Origin: Bactrocera neohumeralis
Lineage: Eukaryota; Arthropoda; Insecta; Diptera; Tephritidae
Reading direction: 5' to 3'
Assembly: GCF_024586455.1 (NCBI RefSeq)
Contig: NW_026089623.1
Span: 3,159,367 to 3,223,366, forward strand
Length of the DNA: 64,000 bases
Part shown: positions 11,775 to 21,889 of the stretch, piece by piece
Position numbering within the stretch: the first letter of the stretch is position 1
Layout of the letters: each line of letters starts with the position of its first letter
Notes under the pieces: model-generated
The model's input: only the letters and a program-made list of their open reading frames with translations
Databases searched by the model: none
Told to the model about the DNA's origin: nothing
Program-made: the position numbers and the translations under genes

Positions 11775-12098
11775 TGCGACGACGAGAAAATAGAAACGCG
11801 TGCGAGTTCGAGTGCGGTCTAATTACAATTCCTTTCTTTATTTTAGCAACTAGATGACTTAGCCTAAATCTTAAAGCTAACGGGAAAAAACAGTTGGAAT
11901 GGAAGTATACAGGTATGTACAAAAAGAGGTGAGTAGTTCATTTTGTTAACTTATAGTAATAGATTAAGGTAAGTATATATAACATTATTAGGGTAAGTAT
12001 ACAATACTAATATAATTCAATATTTATAATTTTTTATAATTCATTTTTCTTCATTTTAGTTTTAGGTTTAAATATATATTTTGTCGCTTGACGCAACA
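11775..12098 (-). repeat. BEL 3' LTR, truncated version
   Basis: This is the same LTR as 8489-8953 but lacks its first 144 bp and the preceding AT-rich DNA. The junction caaaaattgcg lies in a shared A run. The remaining 280 bp beyond tctaattacaattcc appear identical by eye to the right LTR at 19117-19577. If this version is correct, the element has lost its 3' LTR terminus. Confidence 0.75.
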
Positions 12099-12116
12099 CC
12101 GGCCACCTTGACAGGA

Positions 12117-15100
12117 TCAGATTCCTTCAATATCCAGTGGAAGGACAGCCAGTTTGTGGATGGGGCGCTTAATCGTGCCCGTCTTGGTTGCTACTTCTGC
12201 GACTCGCACCTTGCCGTCTTGCCCTTCGACGGTGGCGACGACGCGTCCGAGTACCCACTGCTGTGGCGGCACGTTGTCCTCGTGGACGAGGACGAGATCG
12301 CCTGGCTGCAGGTTGCGTTTGGGGTGCAGCCATTTGTTGCGTTCCTGAAGGCCCGTCATGTAGGTTTTGGACCACTGTCGCCAAAACTGTTGCTTGAGAC
12401 AGCAAACAAGTTGCCATCTCTCGCAGCAACGAATTGGGTCCGTTGGCACTTGTGCTGGTGGCAGTGCTCGCAGAGGGCAACCGATTAAAAGGTGCGCTGG
12501 AGTTAGTGCTTCTCCGTCGTTGGGGTCCTGTCCCAACGGTGCTAGGGGACGAGAGTTCAAAATGGCCTCCACTTCGGCCAGTAGTGTTGATAGCTCCTCC
12601 GTCGTGAGTAGAGCGTTGCCGAGTGCGCGAACGAGCAGATGCTTGGCGGACTTCACGGCCGCCTCCCATAATCCGCCGAAGTGCGGCGCCCTGGGTGGTA
12701 TAAAGCCGAAGCTGAATCCTTCTTCGGCTGCGAACCCCATTAGTTCTGGCGCTTGCGCTAGGAACGCCTCCTTCAGCTCGCGCAGCTTGCGGTCGGCGCC
12801 GACAAAGTTGGTTGCGTTGTCGCTGAACACTTTCTGTGGCATCCCTCGGCGACCAATGAACCTTTTAAGGGCGAAAATAAAAGAATTAGTAGACAGGTCC
12901 GAGACTAGTTCTAAATGTACTGCTTTTGAAGTGAAGCAAACGAAAACTGCTATATAAGTCTTTACGGGTGGTCGCCCACGTATTTTTAACGTTGTATATA
13001 TGGGACCACAAAAATCTACGCCACATATCAGAAAGGGTCGTAACGCTCGAAGTCTTTCAACTGGCAAATTTCCCATAATTTGGGTTTGCAACTTCGGCTT
13101 GTAATGAAAGCAGTGTGTACAATTTCTTACGGTTCTACTGCAAGCTTCTCTGGCATTAATTAGCCATATGCGTTCTCGAAGAAGCGCAACCAACGCTTTT
13201 GCCCCAGCGTGGTGATTTCGAATGTGCAGGAACCGTAAGTACGTTATAACGAAGTGCGAACTTTTATTTAATAAAAGCGGAAATTTGGCATCGTATGGGA
13301 GAGGTGCATTTAATAGGCGACCTCCTACTCGGATTAATTTGAATGACAGCGACATATCCGAGTACTCATGCAAAAACGGGTTGAGTTTTTGCAAGTTTGC
13401 GGGTAGCGTCGTGCCTTTCGTCAGTTTTTGGATTTCGCTCGCAAACTCGGAATGTTGAGTCACCTGGACAATTTTCAAGAAACTCAAGTTTAGCTCTTCT
13501 GAAGTCAGATCTTGTCCCCTGGAGGATTTTGGTGGTCGTCTGATCCATCGTAATATATATGCGACCACACGAAGCAATTTTTTATGAGAAGAGAATTTTT
13601 CAATGAGGTCCAATATTGAATTTTTCTCAGCAGTCGAAATTAATGTAAATGTAGCTTTCTTCTTCTCTAATGCTTCGTCTTCTGGTGAGAGCTGGAAGTG
13701 GTTATTAATTGGCCATAATGCAGGGTCTTCTAGGAGGAACTGTGGACCGCCAAACCATATTGAATTATTCAATTCGTCCACGTTACAACCCCGAGACACT
13801 TGATCCGCAGGATTTTGTTTCGTTGGCACATGTCGCCACTGTACATTGTCAGTCAATTCTTGGATTTCGGACACTCTATTTGCGACAAAGGTTTGTAATG
13901 AAGATGGATGCGTTTTTACCCAGTGCAATACAATTTCAGAGTCTGTCCAAAATGTAATTTTCTCGAATCGTCGACTCAACATTGGTGCAACTCGTGACCA
14001 TAATTTGGCAAGAAGATGTGCTGCCGAGAGCTCGAGACGCGGAAGAGACTTGGTCTTCAGCGGAGCCACTCTAGACTTTGCAGTAAGCAGCATACATTTG
14101 ACACCACTAGCAGATTGGCTTCGTATGTATATGCAGCATCCGTACGCTCTTATTGAAGCGTCGGAGAAGCCATGGATTTGGCATGTAGCAGTCGACTCTA
14201 AGTTTACATACCGAGGAATGCTAATTGACGAGAGCTGCAGTAGGTTGGCTTTGAAATTCTGCCAGCTAGTGTCGAGGCGCAATGGAATCGACTCATCCCA
14301 ATCTAGTTTTTGAATCCAAAGCTCTTGCAATAAGATTTTTGCTTTGGTAACTAGTGGGGCTAATAATCCAAGAGGATCGAAAAGGCGAGCGGAGACTGAC
14401 AATATGTTCCGTTTAGTGGCTCGCAGATCATTAAAGTTGGCATCCAAAACAAATCGAAACAAATCCTCTTTCGGCAACCAATGGATTCCTAGTGTTTTAG
14501 TAGAATTTTTGTCATTGAAACTTAATGACTTTTCAGTGCAATCACTGTCGAAAAATTTAGGGTGGTTCGAAAACCACTTTGTTAAAGTGAATCCTGCCGA
14601 GTTTAATATTTTAATTACTTCACTTCTTATAAGATCTAGAGACTCAAAATTTTCAGATCCTGTTAATAAGTCATCAACATAAAAGTCTCTTTTAATGGCC
14701 AATGAACCGAGTGGGTATTTCATTGTATTGGCATCACTGAGCATTTGCAAACACCGTGTTGCGAGAAATGGAGCAGGCGCAGTGCCGTATGTTACGGTGT
14801 TAAGACGAAAAATTTGAATTTGCTCAGAAGGATGCTCTCTCCACACAATAAGCTGACAATTTCTGTCTTCTTCGTGCACCATTATTTGGCGGTACATTTT
14901 AGTAATGTCTGCCGTTAAAGCGTACTTGTGTAAACGAAAACGAAGAAGAGTTGAGTATAACTCTTCTTGGATGGTTGGACCTACCATCAACAGTTCATTC
15001 AACGCTATTTGAGTTGAAGATCGACTCGAGGCATCAAATACAACACGTAATTTGGTTGTTGTGCTCTCGGGCCTTAAAACGCATTGATGCGGAATGAAGT

Positions 15101-17279
15101 AGTGTGGCTCACTCGGGATCTTATTGTTCGTTGGGCTCATGTGACCCAAGGCTCTATATTCATTCATAAAGTCCAGATACATTTTGCGAAGTTCTGGATC
15201 TTTTAATGTCCTTCTCTCCAGGGCCTGAAACCGCCGAACTGCGGTTTCATATGAGTGACCGAGTAACTTACGGTCAGCTTTAAAGGGCATTCTAACTTGA
15301 AGCCGTCCTGAAGGCAATACTTGAGTTGTATTTACGAAAAATTTTTCACACTCTTGTTGCTCTGGTGTGAATTTGATGCCATTTGATTCTGAAGGTAATT
15401 CTTCTAACGCCCAAAATTTTTGGACCACCGAATTAATTGACGTTAAGTCATCTTCAGATTGGCATAATGTGCTAGTTGCAGAAGGAGGAGGACTTAGATT
15501 GCTAGCATATTTGCCAGACACAACCCACCCTAAAAGGGTTTTCTGTAGCGTTGGTTGATTAGGGCCACTTTTAATTTGGCCAACCGCTAACAGATCGAAA
15601 AAGGTTTCTGCACCCAATAAGATATCAATCTTTTTTGATTTATGGAATTCTGGATCCGCCAATTTAATATTGTGCGGAATTTTCCAGCCATTAACATTTA
15701 TGTTATGGTCTGGATGATTAGCCGAAATGCAACGCATTATCCAGAATTCCGCCGAAAATTCGTAATTATTTACCCGCGACTTAACAAACGCGCTTAATTT
15801 TGTCCCCACTTTCGTATTGGAATTTCCAATTCCTATTATGTTTAACGTTTTGTGTTGGCGACGAATCCGCAACTTTTGTGCCAAGTCCTCCGTCATAAAG
15901 TTGACTTGGGAGCCTGAGTCCAGTAACGCTCTCGCAGGCAGGTATTCACCATAACTGGTCCTCACTTGAATAACAGCTGTCGCCAACATTACCCGATCCG
16001 GCATACTCGCTGTATGCATGGCATGTGTGGTTGATGGTTGCGGATGAGATGCAGCGGGAAAGGAAACCGGGTACTGGTGCAACAATGTGTGATGCGATCG
16101 ATTGCATACACGACATCGATCCGCTCTGCACTTGGATACCGTATGCCCCTTACGCAAGCAATTTATGCATAAGGGCACCGATTTCACAAACTCGAACCGC
16201 TGTTGTACAGGAAGCGCCTTGAAAGTGGGGCAGGCAGTTAAAGGGTGTTCCTTTGACTTGCATTTTTGACAAGTCGGCTGCTTTGCATCTGCAGCAACTA
16301 AAGCAGATTTTGTCCTGTCCATGTGTGGCTGCTTCATGTAACTCATGCTGGTTGTGGATCCGGATTTCGTCCTCGAACAGGATGCTCCTTCCGCTGCTAA
16401 CTGCTGAAATCTTCTATTTAAAGTTGCTTCGCAATCCTTCCATAATGGTAAGTGATCGTAGTCAAGTTGCTCTTCCCACTTGGATCGGGTGACAGAGTCA
16501 ACCTTTGTCATAACTATATGTATTATAATGGCGTTTGTTATTTGCTTCTCATCGCCCAGAGATAGCAAAGAGTCATAAACAGCAGACACTTCATCAATCA
16601 TTGATCGCAATGAAGGCGCGGATGGCTTTGGGATGGTTGGCAGCTCAAAAAGTTTAGATATTGTATTGAAAAATATCAAGCACTTATTATCGTAAACTTT
16701 TTTGAGACTTGCCAACGCTTTCGGATAATTTTCATCCGACATCTGAAACGCTTTAACTGTTCCCAGAGCCTCTCCAGATAGACAATTTACCAAATGGTTA
16801 AATTTTTCTATATCTGGGATATTTGGATCATTATGAACCAAGCTCTCAAACAAACTCATAAAATTTTTAAATTCTGAATATTCTCCCTTGAATTTCGGCA
16901 AATTCATTTTAGGGAGTCTTGAGCTGTGAGAAGCTACGAAAGATGTTTCGGCAATTGACGTTCTATTTTTGGCTAAAATATTTTTAATTATTGATTTCGT
17001 TTCAACAATTATGTCCTCTAACTCCCCTCGGGCCATGTCGTCTTCATCAATCTCTTCAATTTTAGATTGGCATTTCATTAGCTTTTCGCTATGTGAATTT
17101 AATATGTCGAGCCGACATTCCAATTCAATTGGATCTAACGACATGGTTTTTTCTAAAAGGCCCGTCTTTATTCGCAAAATACTATTTTTTGCCACCGTCC
17201 TTTGACGCTTTAATGACTTTAAGTCGATTAACTCCTTACTTGGAGAGAGGTTGGCGATAGTTGGCTTTGGCTTGCTCAT
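12117..17279 (-). CDS. BEL/Pao gag-pol polyprotein, uninterrupted
   Basis: This single frame of 1720 residues is about the full length for BEL/Pao. Gag occupies about residues 1-420, with KMNLPKFKGEYSEF as in DUF1759 gag proteins and three Cys/His knuckles (CQKCKSKEHPLTAC near 340, CINCLRKGHTVSKC, then CRVCNRSHHTLLH). Protease shows ALLDSGSQVNFM near 452. RT shows LTADITKMYRQ near 790 and FYVDDLLTG near 868. RNase H has GFSDAS (1037), PRLELS and WTDSEIVLHW (1113). Integrase has a zinc-binding segment, GVDFCGPIY, FSDNATNFVGA near 1486 and PPRAPHFGGLWE near 1530. All the catalytic motifs I checked are present and no stop occurs. It stops 18 bp before the LTR. It makes virus-like particles and copies the element RNA (family knowledge). 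Confidence 0.93.
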   Translation of the reverse strand: MSKPKPTIANLSPSKELIDLKSLKRQRTVAKNSILRIKTGLLEKTMSLDPIELECRLDILNSHSEKLMKCQSKIEEIDEDDMARGELEDIIVETKSIIKNILAKNRTSIAETSFVASHSSRLPKMNLPKFKGEYSEFKNFMSLFESLVHNDPNIPDIEKFNHLVNCLSGEALGTVKAFQMSDENYPKALASLKKVYDNKCLIFFNTISKLFELPTIPKPSAPSLRSMIDEVSAVYDSLLSLGDEKQITNAIIIHIVMTKVDSVTRSKWEEQLDYDHLPLWKDCEATLNRRFQQLAAEGASCSRTKSGSTTSMSYMKQPHMDRTKSALVAADAKQPTCQKCKSKEHPLTACPTFKALPVQQRFEFVKSVPLCINCLRKGHTVSKCRADRCRVCNRSHHTLLHQYPVSFPAASHPQPSTTHAMHTASMPDRVMLATAVIQVRTSYGEYLPARALLDSGSQVNFMTEDLAQKLRIRRQHKTLNIIGIGNSNTKVGTKLSAFVKSRVNNYEFSAEFWIMRCISANHPDHNINVNGWKIPHNIKLADPEFHKSKKIDILLGAETFFDLLAVGQIKSGPNQPTLQKTLLGWVVSGKYASNLSPPPSATSTLCQSEDDLTSINSVVQKFWALEELPSESNGIKFTPEQQECEKFFVNTTQVLPSGRLQVRMPFKADRKLLGHSYETAVRRFQALERRTLKDPELRKMYLDFMNEYRALGHMSPTNNKIPSEPHYFIPHQCVLRPESTTTKLRVVFDASSRSSTQIALNELLMVGPTIQEELYSTLLRFRLHKYALTADITKMYRQIMVHEEDRNCQLIVWREHPSEQIQIFRLNTVTYGTAPAPFLATRCLQMLSDANTMKYPLGSLAIKRDFYVDDLLTGSENFESLDLIRSEVIKILNSAGFTLTKWFSNHPKFFDSDCTEKSLSFNDKNSTKTLGIHWLPKEDLFRFVLDANFNDLRATKRNILSVSARLFDPLGLLAPLVTKAKILLQELWIQKLDWDESIPLRLDTSWQNFKANLLQLSSISIPRYVNLESTATCQIHGFSDASIRAYGCCIYIRSQSASGVKCMLLTAKSRVAPLKTKSLPRLELSAAHLLAKLWSRVAPMLSRRFEKITFWTDSEIVLHWVKTHPSSLQTFVANRVSEIQELTDNVQWRHVPTKQNPADQVSRGCNVDELNNSIWFGGPQFLLEDPALWPINNHFQLSPEDEALEKKKATFTLISTAEKNSILDLIEKFSSHKKLLRVVAYILRWIRRPPKSSRGQDLTSEELNLSFLKIVQVTQHSEFASEIQKLTKGTTLPANLQKLNPFLHEYSDMSLSFKLIRVGGRLLNAPLPYDAKFPLLLNKSSHFVITYLRFLHIRNHHAGAKALVALLRERIWLINAREACSRTVRNCTHCFHYKPKLQTQIMGNLPVERLRALRPFLICGVDFCGPIYTTLKIRGRPPVKTYIAVFVCFTSKAVHLELVSDLSTNSFIFALKRFIGRRGMPQKVFSDNATNFVGADRKLRELKEAFLAQAPELMGFAAEEGFSFGFIPPRAPHFGGLWEAAVKSAKHLLVRALGNALLTTEELSTLLAEVEAILNSRPLAPLGQDPNDGEALTPAHLLIGCPLRALPPAQVPTDPIRCCERWQLVCCLKQQFWRQWSKTYMTGLQERNKWLHPKRNLQPGDLVLVHEDNVPPQQWVLGRVVATVEGQDGKVRVAEVATKTGTIKRPIHKLAVLPLDIEGI

Positions 17280-19098
17280 TTTGCGTGTTTAAATTGAATT
17301 TCCGAAAAAAAAAACTACAAAGGTTGGCAACAGATATATTAAAAATCGATAACGAAAACGAAAAAATATATATATATCGATTACCAAATATACGAAAGCC
17401 AAACCAATAGCAATAAAGGTTGGCAACAAATATATTTGGAATCGGTTACGAAAACGAGAAAGAATAATATCGATTCCCAAGTATACGAAAGCCAAACCGA
17501 TGAGTTATGCAAAATGAGCACTAGCACAGACGAAAATTGAACGCGAAAAAATATTGTCCAATAATTAAATTTGCGAAAACCCGAGATAATATGCGAAAAA
17601 ACTGACCGAATTAAAATTTTAAAATTATGCGATTTAAAAAAAGGTCGCACCTTAATGTAGGCAAATCCGCAATCCCAAAATCCCTTCACATTCACTTCAA
17701 TATATGTATATAATATGTATATATACAAGTATATGTATATAACCATATGTAATATATGTAAGTACAAATAAGCGTGTAATGTGAAAAGGGAGAGCCAAAA
17801 ACTGAAAGTGTGCGTTTGCAGTTTTATTATTATTGTTTTTTGTTTGCACCACTTTCAATAATTCGCACTCGTTACCTGGTGCGTCGGCTGTTTGCCGGCG
17901 CTTACGTCCCTTTGGCACAGGATGCAGCGGCAGCTCATTCCCACGACGACTTAAGCAGCAGCGGATGGACGAGGAATTATAGGAACAGCGGAGCGATGAC
18001 AGCAGCAGCGACGTGATGGCAACGATGTAGTTATAGCAGCAACGACGGGACAGCAGCAGCGGAACGACGACAGCAGCAGCGACGGGATGACAGCAGCGGA
18101 GTTATAACAGCAGCGGAGCGACGGCAGCAGCAACAGATTGACGGCAGCAGCGGGTTGAAGGCAGCGACGTGATGGCAGCAGCGGATTGGCGGCAGCAGCG
18201 ACGTGATGGCAGCAACGGAGCTTAAGAGGCAGCAGCTTGGCACCAGCAGCAACGGGATGGCAGCAACGGTGATGACGATGGCAGCGGCTTTACCAGCAGC
18301 AACGGGATTATATCAACGGATTTAAAACGGTTTTCTTTTTTACCGGCACTTTTTTTTTTTTTTTTATTTTAACGGTTTTTCACCATGCGGCACTTTAAAC
18401 AGTTTTTTTTTTTTTTTAAACTGTAAAACAATTTTTTTTTTTTTTAAACTGTAATGCAATTTTTATTTTATTTTTTTAGGGCAAAAACGTTTGAGCATTT
18501 ATTTGCGCCCACCACTGTACCGCATGAAAAATTCACCTTGCACTGTTCCACCTTTTCTTCTTAATTTTTCACTGGTTTGGGTATTAGGTGACATTGTCAC
18601 ACGAACTTTTAGCAACTCACACGATGTATTTATATTACTGTATGTATATATGTATGTGCACGCACTCCACAATAACTCCTTCTTTCTCTATTTTTTTTTT
18701 TGTTTTTTGCTCTTTTAGGCTGAGGTAAGTATATGGGTAAGTATTTCAGCACTCCACTTTACACAGTATGTATGTATATATGTATATTTTTTTTTACACA
18801 GATTTCCACTGTTTTCACTGCATATGTATGTAAATGTATATTTATTTTTTTTTTTTTAGGTTCACTGCACGCACTCACTAATTTATATTACTGTACGAAA
18901 TAATTTAACATTTTTTTATATTCATTGCAACGTTTTTTTTTTTTTTTTTTAATTGGTTTTTTTTCACTTCACTAAACCGTGAACACCGAAGATCCGAAAA
19001 CCGAAAAAAATTGGCAATTGGTTGCGAAAAATTTTTTGTGCACTATTTATTCATTATGTATGTATATTTTTAAATTTTTTTTTTTTTATCACGCATTT
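17280..19098 (-). other. BEL untranslated leader, low-complexity
   Basis: This non-coding stretch of about 1.8 kb between the primer-binding site and the gag start is long for a BEL leader. It contains tata/tgta microsatellites (17700-17765), a GCAGCAGCG-type minisatellite (listed separately), repeated poly-T tracts of 10-16 bases (18340-18480, 18940, 19075) and gtatgtatat words. Open frames here are low-complexity and unconvincing. Confidence 0.6.
17930..18330. repeat. GCAGCAGCG minisatellite in the BEL leader
   Basis: This is an irregular tandem array built of cagcagcg, acgggatgac, ggagttata and acgtgatggc words with units of roughly 20-24 bp. It is far more GC-rich than the rest of the leader. 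On the element strand it is CTGCTGC-rich. It could provide structured or translated leader sequence, but nothing shows a function. Confidence 0.7.
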
Positions 19099-19116
19099 GT
19101 CCCTGCTCGGGCGCCA
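19099..19116 (-). promoter_or_regulatory. Primer-binding site, tRNA-Lys(UUU)-like
   Basis: On the element strand this reads TGGCGCCCGAGCAGGGAC and begins directly after the CA end of the LTR. It matches the 3' end of animal tRNA-Lys(UUU), including CCA, at 17 of 18 positions (G in place of A at one). Minus-strand DNA synthesis would start here. The position confirms the minus orientation and the LTR boundary. Confidence 0.85.
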
Positions 19117-19577
19117 TGAAAATTCTCAAGCGTTTTTGAGATAAAACAAATTGTTTTTTTTTTTTGGATGCGTGTTTGTTCAATTATTTTAAATATAACT
19201 TCTCAATTCAACCAATTGCCTGTACCTGGCATACATGAACTTGCGAAATTGCGACGAAATTAGCGAAAAAGAAAACGCGTGCGATCTCGATTGCGGTCTA
19301 ATTACAATTCCTTTCTTTATTTTAGCAACTAGATGACTTAGCCTAAATCTTAAAGCTAACGGGAAAAAACAGTTGGAATGGAAGTATACAGGTATGTACA
19401 AAAAGAGGTGAGTAGTTCATTTTGTTAACTTATAGTAATAGATTAAGGTAAGTATATATAACATTATTAGGGTAAGTATACAATACTAATATAATTCAAT
19501 ATTTATAATTTTTTATAATTCATTTTTCTTCATTTTAGTTTTAGGTTTAAATATATATTTTGTCGCTTGACGCAACA
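19117..19577 (-). repeat. BEL/Pao LTR, right (element 5') copy
   Basis: This 461-bp LTR begins TGAAAATTCTC and ends GACGCAACA on the plus strand. It sits against the primer-binding site. Beyond tctaattacaattcc it looks identical to the left LTR, while the first 150 bp or so differ by many substitutions and small indels. Directly outside, 19578-19619 repeats the last 42 bp or so before the LTR terminus (atttttcttcattttag...), a small tandem duplication. Confidence 0.85.
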
Positions 19578-19847
19578 ATTTTTCTTCATTTTAGTTTTAG
19601 GTTTAAATATATATTTTGTTTATGTCGCTGCCTTCTTACAAATGTTCATGTAGAAAGATTCACGACGCCATTTACAGTTCACTGTCGTGCTGCCATGTCG
19701 TGTCGCGCTCAATGTGTTCAACACTTGACATGCGTATTTCAATCGTTTTTTTATTACCCTTTTTGGGATTTTCTTTTGGCACAATTGACAATTACGTTTT
19801 CTCCTTCGCACTCATTCAAATAAATCAAGAAATGAAAGTGTGGCGAC
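19578..19847. other. Short unassigned stretch between two LTR elements
   Basis: It begins with a 42-bp repeat of LTR sequence and continues as unremarkable sequence with no domain-bearing frame. It may be flanking remains of the gypsy host or of another insertion. Confidence 0.4.
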
Positions 19848-20014
19848 TTAATCACCACATAATATATTTAAATGATTATTTATTAAGATAACTCAAACAA
19901 CTTCTTCACTTGTTGAAACTGTAAATTTCCAAGAAGAATATAAAGAGAATGAAATAATAGAATAACTGACAAACAGTGCTGCCAGATGTGATACGTCTTG
20001 TCTGTGTGCCCACA
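19848..20014 (-). repeat. LTR of the non-coding element, left copy
   Basis: This shares gattatttattaagataac and the stretch gaaactgtaaatttcc to tgtgcccaca with the right copy, but lacks about 46 bp present there (21605-21655). The right edge at 20014 is firm because of the adjacent polypurine tract. The left edge is approximate. Confidence 0.65.
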
Positions 20015-20118
20015 GTACTCCCCCTCAAATAAAGTCCTGCTGGACTTTTTTAAGGTTGAGTTCCTTTACTAGATCCTAGTCCGGGTGCTTGCTGCAGTTA
20101 GGCTGGTTGATGTATGTA

Positions 20119-20358
20119 GCGAATTCATTTGCTTGGTGAGAGTACGGCTGTGCGGCGTACTGTTGTCACTGGCCAATTGGTATGGTTAAGTAGTTGTTGC
20201 GAATTTATTTGCTCGGTGAGAGTACGGCTGTGCGGCGTACTGTTGTCACTGGCCAATTGGTATGGTTAAGTAGTTGTTGCGAATTTATTTGCTCGGTGAG
20301 AGTACGGTTGTGCGGCGTATTGTTGTCACTGGCCAATTGGTATGGTTAAGTGGTTGTT
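20119..20358. repeat. Three tandem copies of an 80-bp unit
   Basis: The word tgttgtcactggccaattgg recurs at 20161, 20241 and 20321, exactly 80 bp apart. Units start at about 20119, 20199 and 20279 and differ by only a few bases, so the expansion is recent relative to the decay around it. Confidence 0.9.
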
Positions 20359-21536
20359 GTGCTGTTCTAGGTTAGGGCTATGACGGTTGCATAGGAGCCT
20401 ACACGTGCGAGACTGAGTTGAGCGCCTTATCTCCGTAGGTTCCGACTTTGCTACCGTTTGCAGCTTTGCAGTCGAAAAGAAGTTACTATTTTGAGTTTAC
20501 GAGATAGCAGAGCTGCCGAAATCCGTGCCATTGTCGACGAGGAAATTCGTACTCGATGTGCGGTCGTAAATGAATAGTTGGCGATGGGTTACCATTGTTG
20601 GTAGTGCGAAATGTAGGGTGTTGAAGCGTAACGCGGCGGCCGGTTGGCAACCTGCGCGGGGGCTGATTGTGGCGTTGTGCACTTGATAGTGTTGCATAAA
20701 GCGTGATGCAAAGTGCGTTAAGCTGAATTCACTGCAGATGAAGCGATACATTGTGGACTCTAAATGATGTCGATCATATGTACCGTTGACATGTGCTGCA
20801 GTGTTTGTAGCGTCATTTTTGATTGTGCGTGTTGCATGACGACGGCTTGTAGTGCCTGCGTCAATTGATATGTGGTCGGAAGTTGTGATATTCGTTGATG
20901 ATGAGGTCAGAAGTTGGGTAGTTCGTACATCAGGTTATGGAGGAACTGTTGCTAGCTAGATAATGATGATGATTGCTGTTGGTAGATAAGCGGGACTGTA
21001 CTTATGTGCGCTGCTCCAGCGACAGGTCCTGTTGAAAAGATAGTGATTTAAGTTTAATATAGGTGATGTTGAAATGGCAACTGCAGCTGTAGCGTCCGTT
21101 GTTGCTGTTACTGCGCTGTTGCTGTTGCACCTGCAATTGCAGTTGCATTTGTACGTGCTGATTTTGCTGTTGTTGTTGTTGATGGTTGTGGCCAAGTTTT
21201 TGCGCTGTACCAGCCGAATGCGCCGATATAAATCGCTGGCGCTAATGCAGTAGATCGTGGTACCATCGCCGGCGGCAGGCGCCTAGGTGAAGGCTGGCGC
21301 TTCGATGGTGGCTGGGGAGAGGCCCGTAAGAACGGTGCTGGACGCCCATTGGATATCTTGTCCGCTGCCGAGGCCGCAGGCGTACAGGTGGCGTATTGCG
21401 TTGGCCGTTTGCACCAGTTGCAGTTGAGCGGCCTCGTAGGCGCAACTGGGTGGCTAGGTGATGTAGTGTTGTTACACTGTAGTTGTACCAATTATGGTAT
21501 GCTGTTCAATTGTAAGGGTCATCAATTATGTAGCGA

Positions 21537-21760
21537 TTGAAACACCACAATATTATAAAATTACAGATTATTTATTAAGATAACTCAAAAGACTTCTTCA
21601 CTTGTTGGCGTCTGTACAAGAAGTGACGCTTCTTAAAAACTAAAAGCTTAGAATTCAGTTGAAACTGTAAATTTCCAAGAAGAATATAAAGAGAATGAAA
21701 TAATAGAATAACTGACAAACAGTGCTGCCAGATGTGATACGTCTTGTCTGTGTGCCCACA
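21537..21760 (-). repeat. LTR of the non-coding element, right copy
   Basis: This is the longer of the two LTRs. It contains the minus-strand AATAAA and a TTTATATTC box. Plus-strand right edge is tgtgcccaca at 21760, after which gypsy linker sequence resumes. Confidence 0.65.
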
Positions 21761-21889
21761 AAAGAAACTTTTTTTCATCGTATTTAGGTAAACAAAAAAT
21801 AACCCGAAAATGTGCGTTGGTGTTAGTGCATAGAGAAAAAATGTGTAGTTGTATTGAAATATTTGACAAAACTGGGTAGCCGTGGTAGG

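Larger units (their letters stand above)
8489..19577 (-). mobile_element. BEL/Pao LTR retrotransposon, nearly complete
   Basis: On the minus strand the order is 5' LTR (19117-19577), primer-binding site (19099-19116), a leader of about 1.8 kb, one gag-pol frame (17279-12117), a short purine-rich stretch, and a 3' LTR (12098 leftwards). The span is inflated by the duplicated overlap and gap. Counting one version only, the element is about 7.8 kb. It sits inside the older gypsy element. No matching 5-bp target duplication is evident (atatt at left, atttt at right), so the edges may have been altered. Confidence 0.8.
19848..21760 (-). mobile_element. Non-coding LTR element (LARD/TRIM-like), minus strand
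   Basis: Two direct repeats (19848-20014 and 21537-21760) bracket about 1.5 kb with no retroelement protein. On the minus strand each repeat starts TGTGGGCACACAG and carries AATAAA near its far end, as an LTR would. Just inside the left repeat the minus strand reads GAGGGGGAGTAC, a good polypurine tract that fixes the orientation. The inside holds a 3 x 80-bp tandem array and Asn/Thr/Pro-rich low-complexity frames. No tRNA primer site or target duplication was recognised. It probably depends on another element's enzymes (inference). Confidence 0.6.

Noticed and set aside
12081..12957. Plus-strand frames opposite the BEL integrase
   Set aside because: Antisense shadows of a clear gag-pol frame; they only look long because of the GC-rich integrase coding sequence.
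20031..20048. Perfect hairpin aaagtcc-tgct-ggacttt followed by T, like a bacterial terminator
   Set aside because: This is eukaryotic DNA next to an LTR polypurine tract; nothing suggests a rho-independent terminator function.
20119..20358. Regular 80-bp repeats considered as CRISPR
   Set aside because: The units are contiguous with no variable spacers and lie inside an LTR element.
21108..21491. Minus-strand frame of 127 codons rich in Asn/Thr/Ala/Pro
   Set aside because: Low complexity inside a non-coding LTR element, with no gag or other domain.
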